Assembly: GCF_021310995.1 (NCBI RefSeq)
Contig: NZ_CP054150.1
Coordinates: 744,001-808,000 of the forward strand
DNA length: 64,000 bases
Direction: 5' to 3'
Source of the DNA: Agrobacterium vaccinii
GTDB lineage: Bacteria; Pseudomonadota; Alphaproteobacteria; Rhizobiales; Rhizobiaceae
In this document: positions 23,655-33,231 of the stretch, piece by piece
Position numbering within the stretch: position 1 is the first letter of the stretch
Layout: every line of letters starts with the position of its first letter
Program-made: the position numbers and the translations under genes
Notes under the pieces: model-generated
The model's input: the letters and a program-made list of their open reading frames with translations, nothing else
Databases searched by the model: none
What the model was told of the DNA's origin: nothing

Positions 23655-26012
23655 ATGATTGCCAATGTCACGCTGCTGACATTCGTTGTGCTGTTTTTGC
23701 CTTTCGTCATGGCATTGTGCGCACCGCTGGCACTCGCCCGGCTGGGGCACAATGCTGTCTGGCTTCTGGCGCTGGCACCGGCGCTTGCGTTCGTGCATTT
23801 CCTTGGTTTCATACCCACGATCTCGGCAGGTGAGGTCGTCACCGGCGGTTACGCCTGGGTGCCCAGCCTCAACCTCAGTTTCTCCTGGTTCATCGATGGT
23901 CTCTCGCTGACATTCGCGCTGCTCATCACCGGCATCGGCACGCTGATCGTGCTCTACGCGGGCGGCTACATGAAGGGCCATCCACAGCAGGGGCGTTTTC
24001 TGGCCTTTCTGCTACTGTTCATGGGCGCCATGTTGGGCGTTGTGGTGTCCGACAGCCTGTTGATGCTGTTCATCTATTGGGAACTGACATCGATCACCTC
24101 CTTCCTGCTGATCGGCTTCGATCACCGGCGCGAAGCGGCACGACGGGCGGCGTTGCAGGCGCTGGTGGTGACGGGCGGCGGCGGGCTTGCGCTTTTGGCG
24201 GGGCTCATCTTCATCTGGAACATCAGCGGCACGACGCAGCTTTCGATGCTGGTGCATGGCGATGATGTGCTGCGCCAGAGCCCGTTCTATTTCGCCACGC
24301 TGGTGCTGGTGCTGGGCGGTGCCTTCACCAAATCGGCGCAGTTTCCGTTTCACTTCTGGCTGCCCAATGCCATGGAAGCGCCGACGCCGGTGTCGGCCTA
24401 TCTGCATTCCGCGACCATGGTAAAGGCGGGCGTCTATCTGTTGATGCGGCTTAACCCCGTCATGGGCGATACGGTGGCCTGGGAAATCCTGCTGCCCTTC
24501 TTCGGTGGGCTGACCATGCTGACCGGCGCGTTTCTGGCGCTGCGCCAGACCGATCTGAAACTGATGCTGGCCTATACGACGCTCTCGTCCCTCGGCCTTC
24601 TGGTTCTTTTGACCGGGTTCGGCGCACCCTATGCCATCGAAGCCGCCGTGCTGTATCTGGTGGCGCACTCCCTGTTCAAAGGCGCCCTGTTCATGGTCGT
24701 CGGCACCATCGACCATGAGACGGGAACGCGTGATGTGACGAAGCTTTCCGGCCTTCGCCGGGCCATGCCCGTCACCTTCGTCGTCGCCATCACTGCCGCG
24801 CTGTCCATGGCGGGCCTGCCGCCCTTATTCGGCTTTCTGGCAAAGGAAGAGATTTATGCGGCACTGGCGCACGCCAATCCCCGCGCCATTCTTTTTGTCG
24901 GCGTCGCTATCATCGGCAATGCCGCCATGCTCGCCATCGCCCTTGCCGTCGGCCTGAAACCTTTTATCGGCAAGCCTTCCAAAACGCTGAAACATCCGCA
25001 TGAGGGACCGCTTCTGCTCTGGCTCGGACCTGCGGTCCTGGCCTTGGCCGGTCTGATCTCCGCGCTGTTTTCAGAAGTGTTTCACGCCGCCATTTCCACA
25101 CCCATGGCAACGGCCATTGCGGGTGATTCCTCCCCGGTCGAGATATCGCTGATACCGCATATCGGCGTTCCCCTGGCGTTGTCGCTGTTTACGGTGGCGC
25201 TGGGCGTGATGATCTACACCAAGCTTTCCCTAGCACGCCACCTCATGGTCCGCGCTTTCGCCGCTGCCGGGCCGGGACCGGACAAGGCTTTCGATGCCGT
25301 CATCTCCAGCCTCGTCAAACTGTCCTTCCACGTCACCCGCATGATCCAGCCGGGCAGGCTGGAATTCTACGTCACCGCGACCTTCGCCATCATCGCGCTG
25401 GTGCTGCTGGTGCCGCTGTTTGCCTATGGCGAGTTGCCGGTCATGCCGGTCTGGCCTGCCGATATCCAGCTGCCCGAACTCACCTTCATCGCCATCGCCA
25501 TCATCGGCCTCATCGCCGTTCTGACGGCAGCAAGTCGCCTGACGGCCATCGTTGCGCTCGGCATTCAGGGTTTCGCCGTGGCGGTGTTGTTTCTACTCTT
25601 CGGTGCACCGGACCTGTCGTTTACGCAGTTCATGGTCGAAACGCTTTTCGTCGTCATCCTGACGCTGGTCATGACACGCCTTCGCCTGTCTCCCACCGAT
25701 CATCGCAAGCTCGGACAGAAACTGCTGGATGGCACGATCGCGCTGTCCTGCGGCACCGGCTTTGCGCTGATGCTGCTCAAATCCACGCAAGCGCCTTTCG
25801 ATACCAGCCTTACCGCCTTTTTCAGCACCTATTCCAAGGTCATCGCCCACGGAAACAACGTGGTCAACGTCATCATCGTTGACTTCAGAGGCACCGATAC
25901 GCTGGGCGAAATCGCCGTCGTCATGGTCACCGGCCTTGCCATTCTGGCGCTGATCCGCATTCGCCACGGCGCAAAACCGGCGCCTGTCGGTAAGACGGAG
26001 GGTAAGCCATGA
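23655..26012 (+). CDS. mnhA: MnhA/MrpA, antiporter subunit A
   Basis: The 785-residue membrane protein is related to complex I NuoL. It has about 20 helices, with the proton-translocating antiporter domain at about 100-400 ([40 protein letters not shown] with its H-FWLP-x-AM motif, and [16 protein letters not shown] with the conserved Lys) and a C-terminal part (about 640-770, with [19 protein letters not shown]) resembling NuoJ-like/MbhD. The start at 23655 has gggagacgag before it. First gene of a seven-gene operon whose genes mostly overlap by 1-4 bases. The complex exchanges Na+ or K+ for H+; in rhizobia the name pha is also used. Confidence 0.93.
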   Translation: MIANVTLLTFVVLFLPFVMALCAPLALARLGHNAVWLLALAPALAFVHFLGFIPTISAGEVVTGGYAWVPSLNLSFSWFIDGLSLTFALLITGIGTLIVLYAGGYMKGHPQQGRFLAFLLLFMGAMLGVVVSDSLLMLFIYWELTSITSFLLIGFDHRREAARRAALQALVVTGGGGLALLAGLIFIWNISGTTQLSMLVHGDDVLRQSPFYFATLVLVLGGAFTKSAQFPFHFWLPNAMEAPTPVSAYLHSATMVKAGVYLLMRLNPVMGDTVAWEILLPFFGGLTMLTGAFLALRQTDLKLMLAYTTLSSLGLLVLLTGFGAPYAIEAAVLYLVAHSLFKGALFMVVGTIDHETGTRDVTKLSGLRRAMPVTFVVAITAALSMAGLPPLFGFLAKEEIYAALAHANPRAILFVGVAIIGNAAMLAIALAVGLKPFIGKPSKTLKHPHEGPLLLWLGPAVLALAGLISALFSEVFHAAISTPMATAIAGDSSPVEISLIPHIGVPLALSLFTVALGVMIYTKLSLARHLMVRAFAAAGPGPDKAFDAVISSLVKLSFHVTRMIQPGRLEFYVTATFAIIALVLLVPLFAYGELPVMPVWPADIQLPELTFIAIAIIGLIAVLTAASRLTAIVALGIQGFAVAVLFLLFGAPDLSFTQFMVETLFVVILTLVMTRLRLSPTDHRKLGQKLLDGTIALSCGTGFALMLLKSTQAPFDTSLTAFFSTYSKVIAHGNNVVNVIIVDFRGTDTLGEIAVVMVTGLAILALIRIRHGAKPAPVGKTEGKP

Positions 26013-26428
26013 ACACGCTCATCTTCCGTACCGCCGCGCCCGTCATCACCAGCCTCATGGTCATGTTTTCCATCTTCGTCCTGCTGCGCGGTCATAACGA
26101 GCCGGGCGGTGGGTTCATCGGCGGGCTGATCGCGGTTTCGGCGCTGGCGATTTACGGCATCGCCTATGGCGCCGCTGCTGTCAGGCGCGCCATCGTCTTT
26201 CATCCGCTGTCCATTTCTGGCTTCGGCCTGCTGCTTGCCACGCTGTCCGGCGTCGTCTCGGCTTTCGTCGGCGTGCCCTTCATGACCGGGCTGTGGGTTA
26301 CCCCCAGTTTCGCGGGGGTAGAGGTGCCGCTCGCAACGGTCATCTCCTTCGATATCGGCGTCTACCTTGTCGTGGTCGGTGGCTTCACCTCCATTGCGCT
26401 GGCCCTGGAAGAACGGGAGCGTGACTGA
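26009..26428 (+). CDS. mnhB: MnhB/MrpB, antiporter subunit B
   Basis: The 139-residue protein has four hydrophobic helices. [20 protein letters not shown] starts the first, and [20 protein letters not shown] is the MnhB signature with G-x-G-G-G-F-x-G-G. It starts with an ATGA overlap onto mnhA. A separate MrpB, rather than one fused to MrpA, marks this as a group 1 (seven-gene) operon. Confidence 0.93.
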   Translation: MNTLIFRTAAPVITSLMVMFSIFVLLRGHNEPGGGFIGGLIAVSALAIYGIAYGAAAVRRAIVFHPLSISGFGLLLATLSGVVSAFVGVPFMTGLWVTPSFAGVEVPLATVISFDIGVYLVVVGGFTSIALALEERERD

Positions 26429-26805
26429 TGGAAGCCGTGTTTTCGATCCTCGTCGGCATCTTCTTCAGCGTTGCCATTTACCTCATGCTGTCGCGCCACA
26501 GCGTACGGCTGCTGCTGGGCATCGCCGTGTTCGGAAACGCCGTGAACCTGCTTCTGTTTACCGCGGGTAGGCTGACACGCGAGGTGCCGCCCATGATCGG
26601 CGCGGGGCAGGATGTGCTGTCGCCAACCGCTGCCAATCCGCTGCCGCAGGCGCTGATCCTGACCGCCATCGTCATATCCTTCTGCTTCTTCTGCTTTTTG
26701 CTGGTCCTTGTCTGGCGGGCGTTTCAGGAGCTGAAAACCGACGATACCGACGAGATGCGCGCAGCCGAACCGGCACGTGAACCCTTGCCGCCGCTGAAGT
26801 ATTGA
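26428..26805 (+). CDS. mnhC: MnhC/MrpC, antiporter subunit C
   Basis: The 125-residue protein is a NuoK-like subunit with three helices. LLLGIAVFGNAVNLLLFTAG holds the G-x-x-x-x-x-N-x-x-N pattern of the family, and DVLSPTAANPLPQALILTAI the P-L-P-Q-A-L-x-L-T-A-I signature. Its first base is the last base of mnhB. A polar, acidic C-terminal tail of about 25 residues follows. Confidence 0.93.
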   Translation: MEAVFSILVGIFFSVAIYLMLSRHSVRLLLGIAVFGNAVNLLLFTAGRLTREVPPMIGAGQDVLSPTAANPLPQALILTAIVISFCFFCFLLVLVWRAFQELKTDDTDEMRAAEPAREPLPPLKY

Positions 26806-26822
26806 AAGCGAACACGACTGAT

Positions 26823-28385
26823 ATGGCCGCACCCGGTTCCACTCCCATCGATCTTGCCGCTGCACTGGTGACCCAGCCAACCGTGCTGTCGGATTGGCTG
26901 ATCATCGCCCCGGTCGCGCTGTGCATATCGGTCGGCGCTATCCTGATGATGGTTCGGCACGCCACGCGCCTGCATTCCACCATCGCAATTTCGGCCCTCG
27001 CCATGCTCACCGCCATCGATGCTGCATTGTTGTGGAAGGTTGCGACGGGCGGTCCCTTCACCATGGTCATGGGCCGCTGGCTGGCGCCCTTCGGTATTGC
27101 CTTCACCGCAGACCTGACCGGCGCGGCGCTCGCCCTTGCGGGCGCAATCGCGGCCCTTGGCTGCGCCATCCACGCGCGTGGTGAAATCGGTGACGCGTCC
27201 ACGCGCTATGGCTTTTACCCGTTTCTGATGCTGCTGATGGCAGGCGTCAGCGGCGCGTTTCTGACCGGCGATATTTTCAACCTCTATGTCTGGTTCGAAG
27301 TTCTGCTGGTCTCGTCCTTCGGCCTCATCGTGCTCGGCTCCCGCAAGGAGCAGATCGATGGTGCACTGAAATATGCCGTGCTCAATCTCATCGGCACCAC
27401 GCTGTTTTTGATCACGGTCGGCTACCTATATGCCATCTTCGGCACGCTCAACATGGCCGACATTGCGCTGAAGGTCAGGGTGGCAGATGGCGGCGCTCCG
27501 CTGATGACGCTCGGCGCGTTGTTCCTGCTGGCCTTCGCCATGAAGGCGGCGGCGTTTCCCGTCAATTTCTGGCTGCCCGCCTCCTATCACACGCCCAAAC
27601 TCGTGGTATCCGCGCTGTTCGGCGGGTTGCTCACCAAGGTCGGCATCTATGCGCTGTTGCGCGTGATGGTCATGCTGTTTCCGGTGCAGCGGGAAGAACT
27701 CAGCCTCGTCATCGCCGTCGTCGCCGCGCTCACCATGCTCCTGGGCGCCATGGGTGCGCTGGCCCAGAACGATCTTCGCCGCCTGCTGGGCTATATCGTC
27801 GTGTCGGGCATAGGCACCATGCTGGCAGGCCTTGCCATCGGCTCTCCTTCGGCGCTCGGCGGCCTCATCTTCTATGCGCTGAATTCCGTGATCGTCATGA
27901 CGGCGCTTTATCTCGCCATCGGTCACGCCATACGCCTTGGCGGTGCGTCGACGCTGTCGGAACTCTCCGGTCTCTATGCAAAGGCACCGCTGTTCTCCGG
28001 CCTTGCGCTGGCACTGTTTTTCGCAGGCTCCGGCCTGCCGCCTTTCTCCGGCTTCTGGCCGAAACTGATGCTGACGAAATCGGCCATCGATATCGGCGCA
28101 TGGTGGCTGGCGGCTTCGATCCTCATTTCCGGCTTCCTCTGCACTATCGCCTTTGCCCGCATCTACCTGCTGTGCTTCTGGCGTTCCTCGCCGCCGGGCA
28201 TGAAGGCGGTCGAGACCGAGTCACCTGCGCCATCCCTTGTCCCGCTCGTGGGCCTGACACTGCTCATCGTCGGCTTTGGCCTGTTCCCCGACGCCGTCGT
28301 GCGGCTTAGCCAGCAGGCGGCGGATCAACTGGCAGAGCCATCGGCCTATATCCGCTCGGTCTTTCCGCAGGAGCGTGCGCCATGA
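26823..28385 (+). CDS. mnhD: MnhD/MrpD, antiporter subunit D
   Basis: The 520-residue membrane protein is NuoN/NuoM-like with about 14 helices. GDIFNLYVWFEVLLVSSFGL holds the conserved Glu of the antiporter core, MKAAAFPVNFWLPASYHTPK the Lys and the Pro-rich loop, and FAGSGLPPFSGFWPKLMLTK the late conserved stretch. The ATG at 26823 is chosen; a TTG at 26802 overlapping the mnhC stop would add seven residues and would fit the overlapping style of the operon, so the start is uncertain. Confidence 0.9.
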   Translation: MAAPGSTPIDLAAALVTQPTVLSDWLIIAPVALCISVGAILMMVRHATRLHSTIAISALAMLTAIDAALLWKVATGGPFTMVMGRWLAPFGIAFTADLTGAALALAGAIAALGCAIHARGEIGDASTRYGFYPFLMLLMAGVSGAFLTGDIFNLYVWFEVLLVSSFGLIVLGSRKEQIDGALKYAVLNLIGTTLFLITVGYLYAIFGTLNMADIALKVRVADGGAPLMTLGALFLLAFAMKAAAFPVNFWLPASYHTPKLVVSALFGGLLTKVGIYALLRVMVMLFPVQREELSLVIAVVAALTMLLGAMGALAQNDLRRLLGYIVVSGIGTMLAGLAIGSPSALGGLIFYALNSVIVMTALYLAIGHAIRLGGASTLSELSGLYAKAPLFSGLALALFFAGSGLPPFSGFWPKLMLTKSAIDIGAWWLAASILISGFLCTIAFARIYLLCFWRSSPPGMKAVETESPAPSLVPLVGLTLLIVGFGLFPDAVVRLSQQAADQLAEPSAYIRSVFPQERAP

Positions 28386-28861
28386 GCCGTTTCGTCATCG
28401 GTCTGCTGTTTCTTGTCGTCTGGTTCGCCATCACCGGAAGTTTTACGGTAGCGAACGGGCTGTTCGGCGCGGGTGTTGCGGCGCTGTCGCTCTTTCTCAT
28501 CCGCCATCAGGTGAGGGAGAGCGAGACCTATTGGGGCCGCATCCCGGCCATTGTGTCGCTCGCGCTGCTGTTCATCAAGGAATTGGCGCTGTCCGCCTGG
28601 ACCGTAGCCATGCTGGTCATCAGACCGCGCCTTGCCCTGACGCCGGGCATTTTCGCTTATCCGCTGGAGGTGAAAAGCGATTTCGAAATCACGTTGCTCG
28701 CCAATCTCATTACGCTCACACCCGGCACGCTCTCGGTGGATGTGTCTTCCGATCGCGCGACGCTCTATGTCCACGCGCTGGATTGCAGCGATGTGGAGGC
28801 CACAAAACGCTCCATTGCTGAGGGTTTCGAGCGTAAGATCATGGAGGCATTCCGCAAATGA
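28382..28861 (+). CDS. mnhE: MnhE/MrpE, antiporter subunit E
   Basis: The 159-residue protein has two or three N-terminal helices, then a cytoplasmic domain with the family signature [20 protein letters not shown] and [15 protein letters not shown]. It begins with an ATGA overlap on mnhD and ends with one on mnhF. Confidence 0.92.
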   Translation: MSRFVIGLLFLVVWFAITGSFTVANGLFGAGVAALSLFLIRHQVRESETYWGRIPAIVSLALLFIKELALSAWTVAMLVIRPRLALTPGIFAYPLEVKSDFEITLLANLITLTPGTLSVDVSSDRATLYVHALDCSDVEATKRSIAEGFERKIMEAFRK

Positions 28862-29247
28862 CACCGGAAACGCTGGTCTCCGGCGCAACCTTCGCCGCTT
28901 CCGTCATCCTCTCCATCGCGTTCCTCTTGACTGTGGTGCGGGTGGTCCTCGGGCCTACCCTGCCGGACAGGGTCATCGCGCTGGATATGCTGGTCGGCAT
29001 CGCCATCGGTTTTCTGGGCGTCATCGCCATTCGCACGGGCTTTGATCTTTACGTGGATATTGCCATCGCGCTCGGGCTTGTCGGCTTTCTTGCGACAGTT
29101 GCATTCGCCCGTTTCATCCTGTCCCGCAGGCCGCAGGCAGGGCAGCATGGAAAACAGGTGCTCGATGGCACCGACCAGATGCCCGCGGGCAAGCCATCGC
29201 ATCCACCCAAACAGCGCAAACGGTCGGGCAGGGGGAAGCGATCATGA
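28858..29247 (+). CDS. mnhF: MnhF/MrpF, antiporter subunit F, with basic C-terminal tail
   Basis: Three helices cover about residues 8-85, with [20 protein letters not shown] as the MnhF signature. The last 35-40 residues form a hydrophilic tail rich in Arg, Lys, Gln, Gly and Pro (ending KRSGRGKRS), longer than the usual 90-residue family length. The overlaps with mnhE and mnhG are four bases each. Confidence 0.92.
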   Translation: MTPETLVSGATFAASVILSIAFLLTVVRVVLGPTLPDRVIALDMLVGIAIGFLGVIAIRTGFDLYVDIAIALGLVGFLATVAFARFILSRRPQAGQHGKQVLDGTDQMPAGKPSHPPKQRKRSGRGKRS

Positions 29248-29585
29248 ACTGGATCATTGCCATCGCAGTTTCGGTTTTGCTGATCAGCGGCGCACTTTTC
29301 TCGCTGGCCGCCGCCATCGGTATCAACCGTTTTCCCGACCTCTATACTCGCATGCACGCTGCATCCAAGGCGGGAACAGTCGGCTCCGGCCTGCTTCTTC
29401 TTGCCGTCGGTCTGAATTCACTTGAACTTGCCGTATTCACGCGGTCTTTCATTGGTTTTTGCTTTGTTATTCTCACTGCCCCGGTATCGGCGCATTTGTT
29501 GGCCAAAGCTGCACATGAAGCTGGATATCGCTTATCAGGCATAACCATAAAAGATGAGTTGAAAGTAAACCGTAAGTTGAGTTGA
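29244..29585 (+). CDS. mnhG: MnhG/MrpG, antiporter subunit G
   Basis: The 113-residue last subunit has three helices. [20 protein letters not shown] is the family motif (R-x-P-D-x-x-x-R-x-H-A-x-x-K), and [18 protein letters not shown] a second conserved stretch. It closes the mnhABCDEFG operon. The base composition falls at its 3' end and in the spacer that follows. Confidence 0.93.
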   Translation: MNWIIAIAVSVLLISGALFSLAAAIGINRFPDLYTRMHAASKAGTVGSGLLLLAVGLNSLELAVFTRSFIGFCFVILTAPVSAHLLAKAAHEAGYRLSGITIKDELKVNRKLS

Positions 29586-30000
29586 TGCTAATGCTTTATT
29601 GTAAGCTTGGCCACAATTCCAACATAAGCTCTAATTTTGTTACCTGTCATTTCTTGTAGGTAGAATAGTCGGTATTTGCTCTGGAATGTTCCAAAATAAT
29701 AATTGGACTTTTTTTGGTTTGGTGTTATCCACATCAGGTAACGTGAATGATGTTGATTTGCAGCACGCGCAACAGCGAAATCGTCTTGGTATTTTAATAA
29801 TGCCTAATCTATCCTCCTTCGAGAATAGCACGATATTTCTTCGGTGTTTGCAAATGTCGTAAGCATTACTCCCTGTTCTGTGGAGATCAGAATCGGGAAT
29901 TGAACTTCGCAAGATGCAATCAGTGGGTAGGGTTTAACTTTGTTTCACAGGTAGGCGGGATATGCCCATGCCGGTGAAAATACGAACAGGAGAGACATAA
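29586..30000. other. AT-rich spacer before mucR/ros
   Basis: No gene is supported in these 415 bases. The DNA is AT-rich, with runs such as ccaaaataataattggact and tggtattttaataatgcc, and probably holds the promoter and self-repression sites of the downstream Ros/MucR gene. I could not identify a specific Ros-box. A ribosome site (aggagagacataa) ends the stretch. Confidence 0.5.
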
Positions 30001-30429
30001 ATGACGGAAACTACATACGGCGGTGCGCAGGATCTGCTCGTTGAACTGACGGCGGATATCGTTGCTGCCTATGTTAGCCACCACGTCGTTCCGGTCACGG
30101 AACTGCCTGGCCTTATTTCCGACGTGCATACGGCGCTGAGCGGCACTTCCACACCGGTGGTGGCTGCTGTTAATGTTGAAAAGCAGAAGCCTGCGGTCTC
30201 CGTTCGCAAGTCGGTTCAGGATGACCAGATCATCTGCCTGGAATGTGGTGGTTCGTTCAAGTCGCTCAAGCGTCACCTGACGACACATCACAGCATCAGC
30301 CCGGAAGAATACCGCGACAAGTGGGATCTGCCGGTCGATTACCCCATGGTGGCTCCCGCCTACGCAGAAGCGCGCTCGCGCCTCGCCAAGGAAATGGGCC
30401 TCGGCCAGCGCCGCAAGTCCGGTCGCTAA
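30001..30429 (+). CDS. mucR: MucR/Ros family zinc-finger transcriptional regulator
   Basis: The 142-residue protein has an N-terminal oligomerisation region (about 1-50) and the prokaryotic zinc finger: [21 protein letters not shown], that is C-x2-C-x9-H-x4-H with a basic recognition helix, followed by [20 protein letters not shown] and a basic tail. This is the Ros/MucR family, which represses virulence, exopolysaccharide, motility and cell-cycle genes by binding T-rich, AT-rich DNA. Genomes of this group carry several paralogues, so orthology to ros itself is not proven. A strong terminator follows. Confidence 0.92.
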   Translation: MTETTYGGAQDLLVELTADIVAAYVSHHVVPVTELPGLISDVHTALSGTSTPVVAAVNVEKQKPAVSVRKSVQDDQIICLECGGSFKSLKRHLTTHHSISPEEYRDKWDLPVDYPMVAPAYAEARSRLAKEMGLGQRRKSGR

Positions 30430-30451
30430 TCACACCAATCTTTCTAACGGA

Positions 30452-30478
30452 AAGCCGGTCCTCGTGGCCGGCTTTTTT
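30452..30478 (+). terminator. Intrinsic terminator of mucR/ros
   Basis: The arms aagccgg and ccggctt flank a 9-base loop and are followed by a T run (gctttttt). It starts 23 bases after the stop codon. Confidence 0.85.
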
Positions 30479-30637
30479 GTGCGTTCTGGGTCAAAGAAAA
30501 TATGAAAATAATCCTTAATAAATTTCTTATTGCAGAATATATGATTTAAAACCTGTTATTTCCTACTAGAATTACCGGATTGTCGCCATCGCTTTGCTGA
30601 TGTATGAATTAATTCCTATTTAACGAGGAATTGCATC

Positions 30638-31051
30638 ATGACGTTCAATCTCGACCCTTCCGGCCCACCACCGCCCGTCGCCCCCCATCACTCTGCCCCG
30701 CCAATCCCTACGCCGCCTGTGCCCAAGGTCAACCGCGATGCCTGCCAGCGAGTGCGGGAGATCACCTATCAGCTGTTCGTGGATATCGTTGATAGAGAGA
30801 TGGTGCGTCGCGACCGTCGCCATGCCATGGCCCATATCCGCCAGATCGCGCTCTATATCAGCCATGTCGCGCTGTCCCTGCCCATGTGGCAGGTCGCAAT
30901 CTGTTTCGGTCGGGAGCAATCCACGGCCAGCATCACCTGCCAGAATGTCGAGGATCGGCGCGACGATGCGGGTTTCGATGAGTTCGTGCTGGCCGTGGAA
31001 GAGGCCGTCAAACCGCTTATCCCAACGTTGGAGATCGCACACGATGCCTGA
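30638..31051 (+). CDS. DnaA domain IV-like helix-turn-helix protein
   Basis: The 137-residue protein has a Pro-rich N-terminus (about 8-32) and a C-terminal helical domain. HAMAHIRQIALYISHVALSL and MWQVAICFGREQSTASITCQ resemble the DnaA domain IV origin-binding helices (R-Q-x-A-x-Y and F-G-R-x-x-S/T). It lacks the AAA+ ATPase part of DnaA. Such stand-alone proteins are common in Rhizobiales and lie next to DUF6456 genes, as here with an 8-base overlap. A DNA-binding or regulatory role is likely; replication control is possible but unproven. AT-rich DNA precedes it. Confidence 0.75.
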   Translation: MTFNLDPSGPPPPVAPHHSAPPIPTPPVPKVNRDACQRVREITYQLFVDIVDREMVRRDRRHAMAHIRQIALYISHVALSLPMWQVAICFGREQSTASITCQNVEDRRDDAGFDEFVLAVEEAVKPLIPTLEIAHDA

Positions 31052-31850
31052 AGCACCCGCCAAGCAAAACCGCGCCCTCGTGCGCCTGCTGCGTTTCATC
31101 GGTCGCGATGCCGCGATGGTGACAGACCAAGGCGCCTATATGGAAATCACCCTCGAAAAGACCGGTGAGATCAGGCAGATCGACAACGGCGTTTTGGAAG
31201 AGGGCCGCTCCGCCGGATTGCTGCGCCGTGAAAACGACCGGCTTTTCGCTCAGCCCGCGGCCAGCGCCTTCCTCAAACGTGCGATGGTCAAGGAACGGGA
31301 CGAGATATTTCAGGCGCAGCACCGTGACTGCGAAGTCGTCTCCGTCGAAATCGAAGGCGAGCGCCAGACCGCAAGACGCAACGAACTGTCGTCGCCCCTC
31401 TTGGCCCTGCTGCGTTTGAAGGATCGCGATGGGAAACTGTTCTTTCCCGCCCATACGATCGAAGCGGGCGAAAGGCTGGCCAGCGATTTCCACCGGGGAC
31501 AGCTCAGCCCGCGTATCACCGCAAGCTGGGAGCCACGTCTGGCGAAACGCACCAAAGGGCAGGCCAATGGCGCGCAAGACCTGACCGACACAGCCGTCGC
31601 CGCCCGCATGCGCTTCTCCCGCGCCGCCGACGCCATGGGCCCGGAACTGGCGGGCGTCGCTATCGATATCTGCTGCTTCGAAAAAGGCCTTGAGGTCGTG
31701 GAGCGCGAAAGGCAATGGCCGGTCCGCTCCGCAAAACTCATGCTCCGCACCGCCCTCCAAAGCCTTGCCCGCCACTACGCCCCACCGTTAGCTCCGCAAA
31801 GCCGCAGCCAGCATCATTGGGGCGCGGAGGGTTACCGTCCGGTTTTGTAA
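31044..31850 (+). CDS. DUF6456 family protein
   Basis: The 268-residue soluble protein has an N-terminal winged-helix-like stretch (RALVRLLRFIGRDAAMVTDQ, then SAGLLRRENDRLF) and a C-terminal domain (SPLLALLRLKDRDGKLFFPA, then AGERLASDFHRGQLSPRIT and a late VDICCFEKGLEVVERERQWP-like segment) that matches my recollection of DUF6456. The C-terminal part resembles phage-like DNA-binding proteins. It overlaps the DnaA-like gene by eight bases, so the pair is translationally coupled and probably works together. Function is unknown. Confidence 0.75.
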   Translation: MPEAPAKQNRALVRLLRFIGRDAAMVTDQGAYMEITLEKTGEIRQIDNGVLEEGRSAGLLRRENDRLFAQPAASAFLKRAMVKERDEIFQAQHRDCEVVSVEIEGERQTARRNELSSPLLALLRLKDRDGKLFFPAHTIEAGERLASDFHRGQLSPRITASWEPRLAKRTKGQANGAQDLTDTAVAARMRFSRAADAMGPELAGVAIDICCFEKGLEVVERERQWPVRSAKLMLRTALQSLARHYAPPLAPQSRSQHHWGAEGYRPVL

Positions 31851-31859
31851 AAAGGGGGC

Positions 31860-32276
31860 TCAAGCCGCCAAAACCTGCGCTTCCCCACGGATGCGGTTGA
31901 TCATGGAGCGCAGGCCGTTGGCGCGTTGGGAGGAGAGGTGTTCTACGAGGCCGATTTTGCCGAAGACTTCGATGGCGTCGAGGCCGGCGATTTCGGAGGC
32001 GTGTTTTCCCGAGTAAACGGCCAGCACGATGGCCACCAGTCCGCGCACGATGTGGGCGTCGGAATCGCCCTCGAAGGTCAACACGGGGTCATCGCCGCCA
32101 TCGCTGTGGCTGACGACCCAGACCTGACTGGCGCATCCCTGCACCTTGTTTTCGGCGGTCTTCTTCTCGTCTGCGAGATCGGGCAGGTCCTTGCCCAGTT
32201 CGATGACATAGCGATAGCGGTCTTCCCAGTCGTCCAGAAAGGCGAAGTCATCGAGGATTTTATCGAGAGAAGTCAT
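31860..32276 (-). CDS. sufE: SufE family Fe-S cluster assembly protein
   Basis: The 138-residue protein has the SufE fold. FAFLDDWEDRYRYVIELGKD is the N-terminal helix region, ENKVQGCASQVWVVSH holds the sulfur-accepting Cys (about residue 50), and LVAIVLAVYSGKHASEIAGL the core. It should accept sulfur from the SufS desulfurase and pass it to the SufBCD scaffold. The suf operon is not in this window; a stand-alone sufE is common in this family of bacteria. The ATG at 32276 fits the family start. Confidence 0.92.
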   Translation of the reverse strand: MTSLDKILDDFAFLDDWEDRYRYVIELGKDLPDLADEKKTAENKVQGCASQVWVVSHSDGGDDPVLTFEGDSDAHIVRGLVAIVLAVYSGKHASEIAGLDAIEVFGKIGLVEHLSSQRANGLRSMINRIRGEAQVLAA

Positions 32277-32356
32277 GGGTCGGTCGTCCGTTCGTCGGAT
32301 GCGTATAGGCAAGCATATAGGTCAAAGCCTGCGTGAATTGAACAGCCGCAGGGATG

Positions 32357-32395
32357 AAAAAAAGCCCTGCGACGAAGCAAATTCGTGCAGGGCTT
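32357..32395 (-). terminator. Intrinsic terminator of the DUF5330 gene
   Basis: The arms aagccctgc and gcagggctt, extended by acgaa/ttcgt, are followed on the minus strand by a run of T (ctttttttc). It lies about 90 bases after the stop of the minus-strand gene that starts at 32919. Confidence 0.8.
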
Positions 32396-32487
32396 GCAAG
32401 TCGGGCAGTCAGGCGGCTCACGCATGAGCCGCAAGGGGTGTCACGAGGCGGGCGGCCTCGGAAAGAAATCGCGTGAACTGTTTTAGA

Positions 32488-32919
32488 TCAGAGCGCTGGG
32501 CGGCGCTGGGGCAGGGGCACGTAGGGCTGCGATTTGATGGTGCCGGTCTGGATCGCATCGGCCTTGACGTCTTCGATCGCCAAGGGAGCATCGACATGGA
32601 CGACAGGCGCTTCGGCGGTAGCAAGTTTTGCGGGCTGTTCGCTGCCTGCAAGCTGGGCATCGATCAGCTGGTAGGCAACCTTGGCGCCTTCGCGGGCTCT
32701 TTCGCCAAGGGCGTGGAATGTTTCGGCGCCTTTTTCGCAGACCTCGGGTTTCTCAACGCAGATGGCGCTGACATAGCGGTAGGCTTCGCTGGCTGCCGAT
32801 ACGGCGCCTGCGACATTCATCTGCGAGGTCGGTGCATTGCTGTCGCTGGAACCGCCGAAGTAGGACAGCGCCACCAGTACCAGCGAAAAGAAGATCGACC
32901 CTTTGATCAAAAACCACAT
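32488..32919 (-). CDS. DUF5330-like small membrane-anchored protein
   Basis: The 143-residue protein begins MWFLIKGSIFFSLVLVALSY, a single N-terminal membrane anchor or signal sequence. A helical region then carries two Cys (VSAICVEKPEVCEKGAETF), which could pair in the periplasm, and a Pro-rich tail ends QPYVPLPQRRPAL. It resembles small rhizobial proteins grouped as DUF5330; function is unknown. The ATG at 32919 is favoured because the membrane segment follows directly. A good terminator lies downstream. Confidence 0.7.
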   Translation of the reverse strand: MWFLIKGSIFFSLVLVALSYFGGSSDSNAPTSQMNVAGAVSAASEAYRYVSAICVEKPEVCEKGAETFHALGERAREGAKVAYQLIDAQLAGSEQPAKLATAEAPVVHVDAPLAIEDVKADAIQTGTIKSQPYVPLPQRRPAL

Positions 32920-33231
32920 TGCGACACTACCCTGTTTGACCGTTGCCCTTTGCGGGTCATCCGTGTTTGCCCTGTTTTTCGGGCTTGCAATCACCCTAGA
33001 GCCAACAGACCAACAGCCATTTGCAAAAACCGGCAGAATTTAATTCAAATTGTCTCTATTTGTTCCGTGGCTGGACGAAGATTGCGAATTCGAGACAAGT
33101 TTAACGGATGCTATTAAGCATAATTGCGGCGCTGGCCCGCAATTGCAGGGGATAAGCCCACTACGCCGTGCCTTAAATGTTAACGCGAAGGGAAAAATAT
33201 AACGAAATCCTTCGCTTACCCGTCATTAACC
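32920..33231. other. Divergent promoter region before the histidine kinase gene
   Basis: These 312 bases separate two divergent genes, and no gene is seen inside. The kinase-proximal half is AT-rich with several TTAA and TTAAC half-sites (for example ccttaaatgttaacgc and gtcattaacc), but none has the exact seven-base CtrA spacing. Confidence 0.45.

Noticed and set aside
33100-33231. CtrA site before the histidine kinase gene
   Set aside because: Several TTAA pairs occur, but the spacings are 3 or 9 bases, not 7.
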